Positions 1-9,486 of a stretch of 64,000 nucleotides of DNA are shown here, piece by piece. How positions within the stretch are numbered: position 1 is the stretch's first letter; each line of letters opens with the position of its first letter. Under the pieces are notes generated by a model. The model saw only the letters and a list, made by a program, of their open reading frames with translations. It ran no database searches and was not told where the DNA came from. The DNA is taken from contig CM073596.1 of assembly GCA_037074705.1 (NCBI GenBank), forward strand, positions 16,388,501 through 16,452,500, given 5' to 3'. The stretch comes from Zhengitettix transpicula. Its lineage: Eukaryota; Arthropoda; Insecta; Orthoptera; Tetrigidae. Position numbers and translations under genes: made by a program.

Positions 1-195
1 CTGCGGGCGCAACTAAGCGTGTCTTGAGTGTACGTTGCTAATTTTCTCGCCTCAACTCCAACATCCGGTAGAACAGCAGGCTCCGTTGTAACCCACTTTG
101 GGTGAGTTTTTTTTTGTGCTCATTATGGCCCTGCAGAATTCTCTTCCAAAACGGGATCAACGAATTTGTTTTATTCTTACGAGGAGTAAAGGAAG
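1..195. other. Unassigned AT-rich flank
   Basis: No coding exon, RNA gene or recognisable repeat is visible here. The stretch borders the Penelope-type tail that starts near 196. Confidence 0.4.
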
Positions 196-345
196 GGTCC
201 AATTATGTTAGTTTTTTTTTACGGTAACTGGCTGGAGAATAAGAAAGATAGCCGCAACAGACAAAAAAAGGGTAATATAAATGCCACACAACGTTTCTGG
301 GATCCTTTCTTCAGGTGCTAAGAAGAGCCTAGAGCGACACAGTTT
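196..345 (-). mobile_element. 3' tail of a Penelope-like element (relic)
   Basis: Read on the minus strand this matches the plus-strand stretch at about 60640-60760. Shared landmarks in the same order are GCTCTTCTT, GCACCT, GGATCCCAGAAACGTTGTG, a run TTTATATTA, and TTTTTTTGTCTG followed by TTTCTTATTC. The copy at 60 kb lies just downstream of a GIY-YIG endonuclease reading frame, so this is best read as the non-coding 3' part of the same family, inserted in the opposite orientation. It also shows the layout CTGAAGA...GAAACG, a hammerhead-like motif common in Penelope elements. No coding part is left beside it. The 62-residue frame across it is not a gene. Confidence 0.6.
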
Positions 346-378
346 GAGTTTTCTCAACTGACTAGTGTATATATAAAA

Positions 379-612
379 TATAATTTTATCCAACAATACT
401 CCATCGAATGATGATAAACAATACGAAATACTTTACGATACTTGCGGAAAATGTTAGTTAATTTTCGTGCCATATTAGTGATTTCAATATGACGACTATT
501 TGTTTACATTGTGAAACTAGCTAAGAATTTCATCAATTTAAGCTTTCATAATGTCTGAAGACTGACGGACAATTATATCCTGCAATACTCAAGGAGTATA
601 TTTAAGAAGAAA
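379..612 (-). repeat. Family S repeat, internal fragment
   Basis: This stretch matches the reverse complement of about 56100-56345 over more than 200 bases. Shared blocks include ATACGAAATACTTTACGAT, TTGCGGAAAATGT, TTTCATCAATTTAA and GACAATTATATCCTGCA. It is therefore an internal piece of family S, in the opposite orientation to the copy at 55893-56630. The ends of the element (the CGGGCAACGCCGGGC end and the ACATCC-rich end) are missing here. Confidence 0.65.
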
Positions 613-1233
613 TTCGGAGCAATGTTTGTTGGGATTGATGCAATAAAATTCATTGCATTTTATAGTTATTAAATTAATTCATTATCGTCTAAAGAATGTA
701 CGGAACTAGATGGATGTTCTGAAAGACTGTCCATTCGTCTCAGAGGATTATATAATAATATTATTCTACAGTTCCAGGAGTTAGAACAATAAAAATAGAT
801 TTATTATGTGTATTGCAAAGTTAAAAATTTTAAAAATAACTGTGAAATTTTAAAACCGTGGAAATGACAAAATATATGAGAAATCATTCTCGAAACGTAT
901 TCCACATAAAGAAAACCTATGCAAAATAAGTTTTTGAATACTATAAATACTTGTCTAAGGTTATAAATTTAAATTAAATGAAACTATTTTTAAATCGCGT
1001 ACGACATTCTTTACATATATTACGTCAACGTCTATCAATAATACTAATTGTCGGCTTTTCTGTCACTTTTAATAACTAGTTTCTGAAATTTAGTCAGTTC
1101 AAAAATATGGCAGGGCAACCCAAAGTTCTGTTAAGAAGTTGTCGTCGTCGTCGTATCCAGAAGGATTCACTGAAACTTTGAAGCGGAGATTTCAGGTGGA
1201 AATCAAGCTAGACACTCACTCTTTGTATATGTG
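613..1233. other. AT-rich stretch, no feature seen
   Basis: No gene is visible. A short GTC run (GTCGTCGTCGTCG near 1140) sits just before the satellite array and is the only local irregularity. Confidence 0.4.
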
Positions 1234-2912
1234 CCGCCATATATATTATACTAATTTTCTCTGTCTAGTGAGTGGTTCTAGACACTTCCTGTGTTATTCA
1301 GGACACCAGCAGAAATTTAACAAGTTATTTATTTCTTCCAAAGTATACTCAAAACTGCTGCCGTTCTTTTTAGGTTATACAGAGGAATTCCTCTAAGATC
1401 ATTTAAATCGTCTACATACAAAATTACTGATGTCGTACCTACACAGTACCGCTATATATATTATACTAATTTTCTCTGTCAAGTGAGTGGTTCTAGACAC
1501 TTCCTGAGTTATTCAGGACACGTGGAGAAATTTAAAAAGTTATTTACTTCTTCCAAAGTATACATAAAACTGCTGCCGTTCTGTTTAGGTTATACAGAGG
1601 GATTTTTCTAAGACCATTTAAATCGTTTACATACATAAATACTGATGACGTAACTACGCAGTACCGCCATTTATATTATACTAATTTTCTCTGTCAAGTG
1701 AGTGGTTCTAGACACTTCCTGTGTTATTCAGAACATGTGGAAAAATTTAAAAAGTTATTTACTTCTTTCAAAGTATACAGAAAACTGCTGCCGTTCTTTT
1801 TAGGTTATACACAGGAATTTTTCTATGACCATTTAAATCGTTTACATACTGATGACGTAAATACACAGTACCGCCATATATATTATACTAATTTTCTTTG
1901 TCTAGTGAGTGGTTCAAGATACTTCCTGCGTTATTCAGGACACCAGGAGAAATTTTAAAGGTTATTTACTTCTTACAAAGCATACATAAAACTGCTGCTG
2001 TTCTGTTTAGGTTATACAGAGGAATTTTTCTAAGACCATTTAAATCGTTTACATACAAAAATACTGATGACGTACCTACACAGTACCGCCATATGTTTTA
2101 TACTAATTTTCTCTGTCGAGTGATTGGTTCTAGACACTTCCTGCGTTATTCAGGACACGTGGAAAAATTTAAAAAGTTAGTTACTTCTTCCAAAGTATAC
2201 ATAAAACTGCTGCCGTTCTGTTTAGATTAGGAATTTTTCTAAGACCATTTAAATTGTTTACATACAAAAATACTGATGACGTAACTACGCAGTACCGCCA
2301 TTTATATTATACTAATTTTCTCTGTCGAGTGAGTTGTTCTAGACACTTCCTGCGTTATTCAGGACACCAGGAGAAATTTAAAAAGTTATTTACTTCTTCC
2401 AAAGTATACATAAAACTGCTGCCGTTCTGTTTAGGTTATAAAGAGGAATTTTTCTAAGACCATTTAAATTGTTTACATACTGATGACATACCTACACAGT
2501 ACCGCCATATATAGTATACTAATTTTCTCTGTCGAGTGAGTGGTTCTAGACACTTCCTGCGTTATTCAGGACACTAGGAGAAATTTAAAAAGTTATTTAC
2601 TTCTTTCAAAGTATACAGAAAACTGCTGCCGTTCTTTTTAGGTTATACACAGGAATTTTTCTATGACCATTTAAATCGTTTACATACTGATGACGTACCT
2701 ACACAGTACCGCCATGTACATTATACTAATTTTCTCTGTCGAGTGAGTGGTTCTAGACACTTCCTGTGTTATTCAGGACACGTGGAGAAATTTAAAAAGT
2801 TATTTACTTCTTCCAAAGTATACATAAAACTGCTGCCGTTCTTTTTAGGTTATATATAGAGGAATTCTTCTAAGACCATTTAAATCGTCTACATACAAAA
2901 TTACTGATGGTG
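1234..2912 (+). repeat. Tandem satellite, eight units of about 207 or 215 bp
   Basis: The landmark CCGCCAT (CCGCTAT in unit 2) recurs at 1234, 1449, 1664, 1871, 2086, 2295, 2502 and 2709, giving steps of 215, 215, 207, 215, 209, 207 and 207. Every unit carries TATACTAATTTTCTCTGTC (with small changes), GGTTCTAGACACTTCCTG, TTATTCAGGACAC, AAAACTGCTGCCGTTC and GACCATTTAAAT. The 215 and 207 classes differ by about 8 bases around CATACAAAAATACTG versus CATACTG. The 209 step comes from a separate small deletion near 2225. Short frames cross single units, but the period is not a multiple of three and stops fall in each unit, so I do not call it coding. Units differ by a few percent, which points to a young or homogenised array. 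Confidence 0.9.
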
Positions 2913-3124
2913 TAAGAAAAAAAATTGTTTGGTGAAACGTATTTAATATTTATTATATAACACCTAAGAATTTGAAATATACTATACAAAGTTATCTATA
3001 TTCGGACTGGCCAGTAAAATTGAAGGACCCGTGAGAAAGGTTTCTCGCAATTTATTTGTATTTAATTATAGAAAATTTATTGTTTGTACCTTAATTTGCT
3101 TCCATATGCAGTTTAGTAAAATCT
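2913..3124. other. AT-rich spacer
   Basis: Nothing recognised between the satellite and the GC-rich island. Confidence 0.4.
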
Positions 3125-3480
3125 ACGTTCACCGTACGTTATTCCGTCTCCCGCTAGAAGACACCGCCTGCGCCCCGCAAAGTACGGTATTTATTTTTTG
3201 AGTTGTGGAGCGACGCTGTCTAGGCGCTGGCGTGTGGCAAGCGGGCACTAAATGACGTCGTCGGTTGTTGGTTGCGCAAAGCTCCGGCCGTGGAGTAACA
3301 GGGTCATAACTCCGCCCACGCGCAGTCTCCAGGGACAGTCACCCGTCCCTGCCATTCCCACTCAGCGGGCACGAGTCTCTCGGGAATCGTTTCGATACTA
3401 TGCCATCCGTACCCTTCAAGTGGCCGTAGTTGTCATCTCCGGTTCAAGTGGTTCGCTGTCGCGGGTTCGCTCATTTTGAG
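3125..3480 (+). promoter_or_regulatory. GC-rich island with CRE-like and GC-box-like sites
   Basis: This stretch is clearly richer in G, C and CpG than its AT-rich surroundings. It carries TGACGTCG (close to a CRE) near 3252 and CTCCGCCCAC (GC-box-like) near 3312. It could be a promoter or 5' region of an unseen gene or of a mobile element; a reverse-transcriptase relic follows about 320 bases downstream. No TATA box is obvious. The 75-residue frame starting at 3252 has no recognisable domain and I do not call it a gene. Confidence 0.3.
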
Positions 3481-3799
3481 ACACAGTTTTACTGACGAAA
3501 GCGTGACTGATTAAATAACTTTATTTGTGGCAATGAAAATAAATGTTCCTGAAAAGACGTTTGGTAGAAAAAGTAATGAACGAGTTTCCAGGGAGACATA
3601 AAATAAGCGTGATGTATTCAATGACCCAGTTCTGCGGACAAATTTTTATGCTTTCAACTGTCTGGATGATGAATGGAAAATTTCTCGAAAACTTGAGATG
3701 CAGTTCCACAAAAAATTTTATAAGTCAAAATCATGAATCGAGAGTAGACGTTCGAATAGTTTCGATGGGTCAGCCAATTTTTGGAAAATCGCGAACTTA

Positions 3800-3925
3800 A
3801 AAGACTCCCGAGTTCATGAGGAACTTTCAAATTCAGGAGAAATTGGATCTGGTGTTCCACAAGGAAGCGTAAACGGTCCAGTAATGTTTCTAGTGTTTAT
3901 GAACGATCAAACAACGACAACAGGA
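3800..3925 (+). pseudogene. Reverse-transcriptase relic (palm motif only)
   Basis: In one plus-strand frame the bases from about 3846 read SGVPQGSVNGPVMFLVFMND. This is a slightly decayed form of the non-LTR reverse-transcriptase motif GVPQGS-LGP--F--Y-ND, with Asn in place of the usual Leu in LGP. The downstream FADD box is not visible and the frame closes soon after 3930. It is a short fossil, probably of a Jockey-like or related element, in the opposite orientation to the two Jockey-type fragments elsewhere in the window. Confidence 0.6.
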
Positions 3926-4810
3926 TGTAACTATTTTGAATTAATATTGTAAAATAATTGATGCGGTAATGAAATTATTACACGTCTTATCTATTCTCTG
4001 GGAGTATTTTTATAAATCGGAGCAATTGAACAAGAGGAGAAAAACCGACTCAGTTCATCACAGGGTGAAAAGTTGAGGTAGCTCGTCAATTTAACGAGAC
4101 TAGGCAATACTGGTTACTTTTTGTTCTGAGCTTGGATATCTACACATCTATATTTCCCTGGTTACCGAAAATACTTCAGACAACTCACCTTTGGTGACAT
4201 GAAACTAGAGACTATTCTCGTGAGTCCCTGGCCTTGAAGAGCTGATGCCTCACAAAGGACTTCATTCCACAGAACCGCCATCTGTCCGAGCGGAGCAGCT
4301 CTGTCCTTCTCGGCCAAGAATGAGTTTGTTGACAGGTTTGATTGTGTGCCATTGGGATGGGTTCACGTCCGTTCGACAGACGGCGACACAATGGGCGACG
4401 GGCGACAGCGAAAGTGTTGCCATTGTTATCTGGTCACACCGAGATAGAGAGAGACAGAGGACGGGTGGGGCAGCGGTTTGTCTGGCCACCGAGAAACGTC
4501 GACTTTCAGACAAAGGTCAAAGGCCGCGCTGAAGAAACTCCTCTGATGCAAAATCGAAGAGCGCCGCCAAGACCACAGACAAAAATCAGGTCTATGATAG
4601 AATTTAGGTGACGTGCAAAATAAATATCTTAACAATCGATACTGATGTTGAAGGGAGGCACTGACTAGCACGAGCTGTTCTAGGATAGGGTAAGATTAAA
4701 ATAAACTGCAACGAATCGGATTTGACAATTCTGGGATCGTTTACGCCAATTCTTTAACCATCCATTGTGAAATGAAGCTGTTTTACGACTTCAGCCTTTT
4801 CTATTTAATC
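3926..4810. other. Intergenic stretch with a GC-richer patch (4245-4620)
   Basis: The 4245-4620 patch has higher GC and several short overlapping frames on both strands, none with a recognisable domain. It contains AAGGTCAAAGGCC near 4513, a spacing like a DR1 nuclear-receptor half-site pair, which may be chance. The rest is AT-rich with nothing recognised. Confidence 0.3.
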
Positions 4811-5158
4811 GTTTTTTTTAGGGCAACAGGCTACACGAGGGTAATCCACGTTGGGCAACTCCCCTTTAATAGCATAGGAAGGGATTTGAAAGTGGGAATG
4901 TGGAAGGGTAGAGAAAGGTAGCCATGGATTAACTAGGGCCCTCGGGCTATATTTTAAGGATCCTACCCGGCATTCGCCTAAAGAAATGCAAGGAAAACCC
5001 TAGAAAAACCTGCATCAGGTAGGTCTGGCATTGGGTACTTGTCCCACGCCCTTCCGATAGCGGGAGAGGAGTTTGCAGTGGGGACGCAACATTCCCTTCT
5101 CCGTGCCAGTTTAGGAGGCAGCTGGCCGACTATTCCAATGGAAATAGCGGACAATTTT
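4811..5158 (+). repeat. Family R repeat, first unit of a head-to-tail pair
   Basis: The unit opens with a T run and AGGGCAACAGGCTAC and contains TTGGGCAACTCCCC, ATAGCATAGGAAGG, TAAGGATCCTACCCGGCATT, TGCATCAGGTAGG, CTTGTCCCACGCCCTTCCGA and GGCAGCTGGCCGACTATTCC. The same blocks in the same order occur at 28243-29170, and on the other strand at 24119-24395 and 54571-54829. A second partial unit follows directly. Reading the minus strand gives an open stretch shared by several copies, but I take this as shared ancestry, not a working gene. Confidence 0.8.
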
Positions 5159-5281
5159 TTTTTAGGGCAACAGGCTACATGAGGGTGATCCACATTGGGC
5201 AACTCCCCTTCAATAGCATAGGAAGGGATTTGAAAGGGGGATGCGGAAGGGTAGAGGAAAGTAGCCAAGGGTTACTAGGAT
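5159..5281 (+). repeat. Family R repeat, truncated second unit
   Basis: It begins again with a T run and AGGGCAACAGGCTACATGAGG, 344 bases after the same landmark in the first unit. It runs to about AAGGGTTACTAGG and then stops, where AT-rich DNA takes over. The junction layout (unit end, T run, AGG-CAACAGGCT) is the same as in the pair at 28.2-29.2 kb. Confidence 0.75.
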
Positions 5282-5398
5282 GTCAAACAATATTTATTTA
5301 TTTATTTTTACAATTTAGCTTAGAGCTAATTTACTATACATACAATTATTTACCTACCCCTTTTTCATTTTACAATTTTTTTTAAAAAAACATTAAAA
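5282..5398. other. Possible 3' end of the non-LTR element
   Basis: An AT-rich stretch between the R copy and the 19-bp repeat tail. It holds the run TATTTATTTATTTATTT and no coding feature. Confidence 0.35.
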
Positions 5399-5493
5399 CT
5401 ATTTGTATTCTTTAATCCTATTTGTATTCTTTAATCCTATTTGTATTATTTAATCCTATTTGTATTCTTTAATCCTATTTGTATTCTTTAATC
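5399..5493 (-). repeat. Five 19-bp tandem repeats (tail of a non-LTR element)
   Basis: Five copies of a 19-base unit (CTATTTGTATTCTTTAATC on the plus strand) sit end to end at 5399, 5418, 5437, 5456 and 5475. Only the third differs, by one base (TATTATT). They lie about 450 bases downstream, in minus-strand terms, of a reverse-transcriptase fragment. Several non-LTR clades end in short tandem repeats instead of poly(A), so this may be the 3' tail of that element. Confidence 0.7.
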
Positions 5494-5939
5494 CTCTATC
5501 AAACATTGAATTTTTTTGTAGTTCTTACATATAGGTGCTCAATAAAAAAAATTTCCCTCCCCCTGGTGTTATAATTATGGACATCTAATTTAATAAAAAA
5601 AATTTAAATACTCGGGAAACTGTCCCTTATCTATTCTATAAATAAAAATTAACACATCATACAAAATTTGGTTCCTAATATTTAATAATTCTAATTTATT
5701 TAACATATCCTGAATCTTACAATATTAGTTTTAATTCATGATAGCTCTTAATCCTGTATTCCATATTACTTCTAATTTATTTATAATATTACTACATATA
5801 CCAAACAATAACGTATATGAGGATCTACGGTTGACATAAATACTGTTTCTTTAAGGAACAAAATATTTCGTAACCTACAGACTACGCCTATTTTTTTTTG
5901 CCAATTTCTTTTCAATATACTCTGCATTCTTATTAAATT
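5494..5939 (-). other. Probable 3' part of the non-LTR element
   Basis: AT-rich sequence between the reverse-transcriptase frame and the 19-bp tail, read on the minus strand. I see no further conserved motif in it. Confidence 0.35.
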
Positions 5940-6272
5940 TTAGCTAGCTGTCAACTCATCTCCTACAACTATATCACATCCTTTCAATTTATTCCCTATA
6001 TACATACATTTGGTTTTCTTAGTATTTAAAGTTAACTTAGTGACACATAGCCAATTTATAATATTTACAAACTCAACATTAATTTTATTTACAATGTCTT
6101 TAAAATTTTTACGAGATAAGAAAGTCAGGGTGTCATCAGCAAACTGATGAATTTTCATTTCCTTCACTACTTTTGGCAATTCATGAATGTACAAAATGAA
6201 TAACAGTGGCCCTAATTTACTGCCTTGGGACACCCCCAAAATCAGCTTCTTTAAGTTCAGAACTTGCTCCAT
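5940..6272 (-). pseudogene. Non-LTR retrotransposon reverse transcriptase, palm fragment
   Basis: A minus-strand frame of 110 residues carries GVSQGSKLGPLLFILYIHEL near its start, the catalytic box FADDT at about residue 45, and then the usual stretch with LTLNTKKTKCMY. These are the palm motifs of a non-LTR reverse transcriptase: it copies element RNA into DNA at a nicked target. The fingers domain, the thumb and any endonuclease are absent, so this is a 5'-truncated copy whose first Met is not a true start. The second Asp pair is intact, but the element is too short to act. Downstream on the same strand lie AT-rich sequence and five 19-bp repeats that may be its tail. Clade is unclear; CR1-, RTE- or Jockey-like are all possible. 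Confidence 0.8.
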
Positions 6273-7639
6273 TGATTTTATTCATTAAAATAATCTTTTA
6301 TCTAACTCAAAGAAAGAATTTAAGCGATTTGCATAGATTTCGCAGTCAGGTATTAACGCAATTTTTTACTCAACTGGTTTCTACAGGTGTTTCTTGTAAA
6401 GAAACGTGCTGTGTATTTAATACTCAGAAATTCCTGATAGCCGTATCTCTTGCCAATTATTCGAAGTAGTTTTTACTGAATTTCCCTGGGGATCTACATA
6501 ATTGTTTATGTTACTGTTATAAATACCTTCCACTCGTCTGTCTCAGTTTTAACACCCTTTCGGCCTGTGTTTACTATCTGCAGTGATGGAACGTCCTCCC
6601 GTTGCAGTTTTCTGGATGCAAGGGAACCGTGTAGAACTGCAAGGGTATATGGGAATTACGGGACTCGACTGTGACGTAATTTCCGCCCGTTCTCCGGCTT
6701 TCCCGGTCGGTCCATTGTCCGTCTCCATGGCTTCCCAAGGTCAGGCGGACATCAACCACACACCATTACAATAATCAATACATTCTCCTCTTATCAATCC
6801 ACCGCCAGTGTAAGCGAAAGTTTGGCTAATATTTTTTAAAGTTACGAGTGGGAACAAATAAAAGAAATGGATGATTGTATTTTATTCAAAGGTATTTTAC
6901 ATGATTGAAGCCCTGTTCCACGGTGCTTAAAACAACCAACATTGATCTTGCATGCTCAGGTTTCTACCATTTCTTTTACCTTTCACCGAACTTCCTATAA
7001 ATCAGTTAATTAACCTTGGATACCTTTGTATACCTTCACTTGATAAATTGTCCCAGGCAGGGAACCGGAGGACGAGAAGTCATGTAGACCATTTCGCAAA
7101 ATTATGAGCGGGACCGCTCTGTGTTACCCAACGCGAAGAGGTGATCATATAATATTGGAGTTTGTGAGATCTTCCCCGCAACAGTGAGCAGAACGGAGTG
7201 AAAGTCTGCAAAAACTTCACGAATAGGCTGTCGATTTATTGGACGAGATTGTTAAAAACAGTCAAGATGAAAGTCCAGAAGCTGGTGAAGCGGAATTTTT
7301 GGAATGAGATTTGGAAACGTCTGGGAACACAAACAACCACGGCCTTGAACGGTCTCTAACCCAAGGATACGACCGCAGTTATAACATCTGTCCGCAGGCG
7401 AGAATACCATCTACTTCCCCCCATTGTCTTCTTTCCTGTGTTTACTCCTAAAAATTCAGTATCCCTCTCCACTCCGATTCCTGTCTCGTGATAACTTTGA
7501 GTTATGATGGACGTAGTTTTAACAGAACTCTCTTCAGCGTTTCAATAATTTTTTCATGATCAAGGTTGCAACAGCCAAATCCTGGAAGTTTGGTTATTCT
7601 GGAACGAACTTTTAACCACATAAACAAATCCTCACTTCG
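6273..7639. other. Intergenic, no gene seen
   Basis: A GC-richer patch at about 6545-6775 has overlapping short frames on both strands without a recognisable domain. The rest is mixed AT-rich sequence with no feature I can name. Confidence 0.35.
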
Positions 7640-7690
7640 TCTTGAAGACGACTACTGTGCATTTGGTCGTCGAAACGTCGTCATATAAAC
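7640..7690 (+). repeat. Penelope-type hammerhead-like motif
   Basis: The stretch reads CTTGAAGACGAC, a 13-base loop, then GTCGTCGAAACGTCGTC. GACGAC (7647-7652) pairs exactly with GTCGTC (7666-7671) and is followed at once by GAAACG. This is the layout of the degenerate hammerhead motif of Penelope-like elements (TGAA or TGATGA, stem II, GAAACG). The canonical CTGATGA is degraded, so cleavage is unlikely. No Penelope coding part is visible near it. Confidence 0.45.
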
Positions 7691-8751
7691 CTGTGAAGGT
7701 TTCTTCAGTAACTGCACCATGAAAGACTTCGATCTTGAAATCACCGAGAGACTACTGACCAATCTTCGGTAGGATTTCTGGGAAGGTAAATTTAAATGTT
7801 TGTGTAGGGTCACTGAAAGTAGTTGTGTCTAAGTTCTTTGCACGCTGTATTGCTTTCCTCAACTTTCTTATAACAATTTTAATGTAACAACATCCCGAAG
7901 GTTTGCTGTAGATCGGTTCACATATTCCTACAACTAAAAACATAAGTGTATTATTTTATTATTTCACTCCGTTACTTGATGAGCTTGTTGAAATAAGCAA
8001 ATATCATCAATATGATCGAATTGTTTGAGAGACGGTATGAGAAAAGGCTGATCATTATAGTAAGTCGTTGTTGTCAAGTCAGTGGTGGTCGAAGATTGAT
8101 CTTCCCGATGCGGTACTGACCCCATGTTGTCTGTTCTTGTTGTTGTCGTTGTCGTGAGCTATTGGCGTCTGTTCTTATCTAGATTAGATCGATGTCGGCG
8201 GCCCCCCCCCCCTTGCTTATTTTGGAAGTCCAATCAGCTGATCGCTATCTTCTCAGCGCTCATTAGACTCATGCAAAGATGCCTTATTGGTGGTTGTTAA
8301 GTTTAGGACCGTACCAAAAATGGTCAAGCTTTTCTAACTGCTTCCGTAACTCCAATTTCAGCTCTGACTGGGGGTCGGAATTCATTGCTTGTTTCAGAAG
8401 ATGGAGGAGGAACGGTTATCACATGGCCGATAACTGAAAACTGTCGTTTGCCTCTCAGGAATGTCAGTTGTGATCAGATGAAAATCACAAATTTTAGCAG
8501 TGAATGTAAAGGCTTCGCAGTTTATGTCAGATGTCCATCAGTTGCTGTCGTGCTGCAGCTCGTAACTGCCACCCAGCTCTGTTAAATGGTAAAACTAAGT
8601 AAACCAATATATTTTTTTCATTCACTAAACCGCCTTTTATGAGCTAGTCGTATACTTAATCGGAAGATGACATTACCTAGAAGTCAACACGAGTTGAATT
8701 TGCGTGGCCTAATGAGAGACAATTTTTTTTATATAGTGTGATAGGAGAATG
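7691..8751. other. Intergenic, no gene seen
   Basis: Contains a C run (GGCCCCCCCCCCC near 8203) and a 66-codon frame at 8385-8585 that has no recognisable domain and is not called as a gene. Confidence 0.35.
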
Positions 8752-8822
8752 GCCGCCAGGTCGTTTAACCTGGTTGATCATCTTGGGTTAACGCTCCCGT
8801 GGTTAGCCAACGACCTGGTGGC
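8752..8822. repeat. Inverted repeat, 14-bp arms
   Basis: GCCGCCAGGTCGTT (8752-8765) is matched on the other strand by AACGACCTGGTGGC (8809-8822), 13 of 14 bases complementary, around a 43-base loop. The arms are GC-rich in an AT-rich region. It could be a cruciform-forming remnant of a mobile element end or a structured RNA; nothing else identifies it. Confidence 0.6.
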
Positions 8823-9486
8823 GACGAACTCATTAACAATATCACTCGATATTAGTATCGTTTCAGTCCTCAAGGCGCGTAGTCACTACGTAGCCCGCTT
8901 GTATCGTCTCGAATCTGCATAGCTTCGAGACCACTGCCATTGTTTTATTCACGAAACGATTTATCGTTTAAACACTTGAATTAAAATTTTCGAATCTTAG
9001 CTTGTGTTCGATACGCACCTCCAAGAGAGAAGTTTCTATACGGATCGTTAACATTTCATGACTAGAGGACGCCGTAAGTTACGGTGCCTTTGCCAACTAT
9101 TATCCATATTAGGACACTAATGAACTTGTCACTCGTGGTCCATAAAAAGCTCGGATTACCAACCTTGTAGTCCATAACTGACCTATAAACTACTCTGTCC
9201 AGCAAACAGGCACGCGTAAAATATTCCGCTAAATTTATGCTAATTGGGGACATTTTCTTCGGCTTGAAAAAGGAATTTATTCTAATAGCAGTAGCACCGC
9301 AATTTTGATGTTTACAGAATACTCAATTTGATAAAATAATCATCAAATCGGGTTTTACAAGGGTTTTATATAATCACGAGATTTATTATCTCACGTGAGT
9401 TTCACACGTGTTTGCGTTCAGGTCGGCCTTTCCTATTATTCTCACCCTTTAGAACATACAATCTTGTTGCTTGTTTCATAACATAT
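8823..9486. other. Intergenic, no gene seen
   Basis: Holds a small palindrome (CGTAGTCACTACG near 8879) and otherwise nothing recognised. Confidence 0.35.

Noticed and set aside
1234..2912. CRISPR-like array
   Set aside because: Units of over 200 bases are repeated in full with no unique spacers, in a eukaryotic genome. It is a satellite.
4513..4526. DR1-like nuclear receptor site AAGGTCAAAGGCC
   Set aside because: A single short match in 64 kb is expected by chance and no promoter is near.
4978..5268. Family R open frame with SPAIGRAWDKY, seen in several copies
   Set aside because: The frame is shared because the copies share ancestry; it breaks at different places and has no start or domain.
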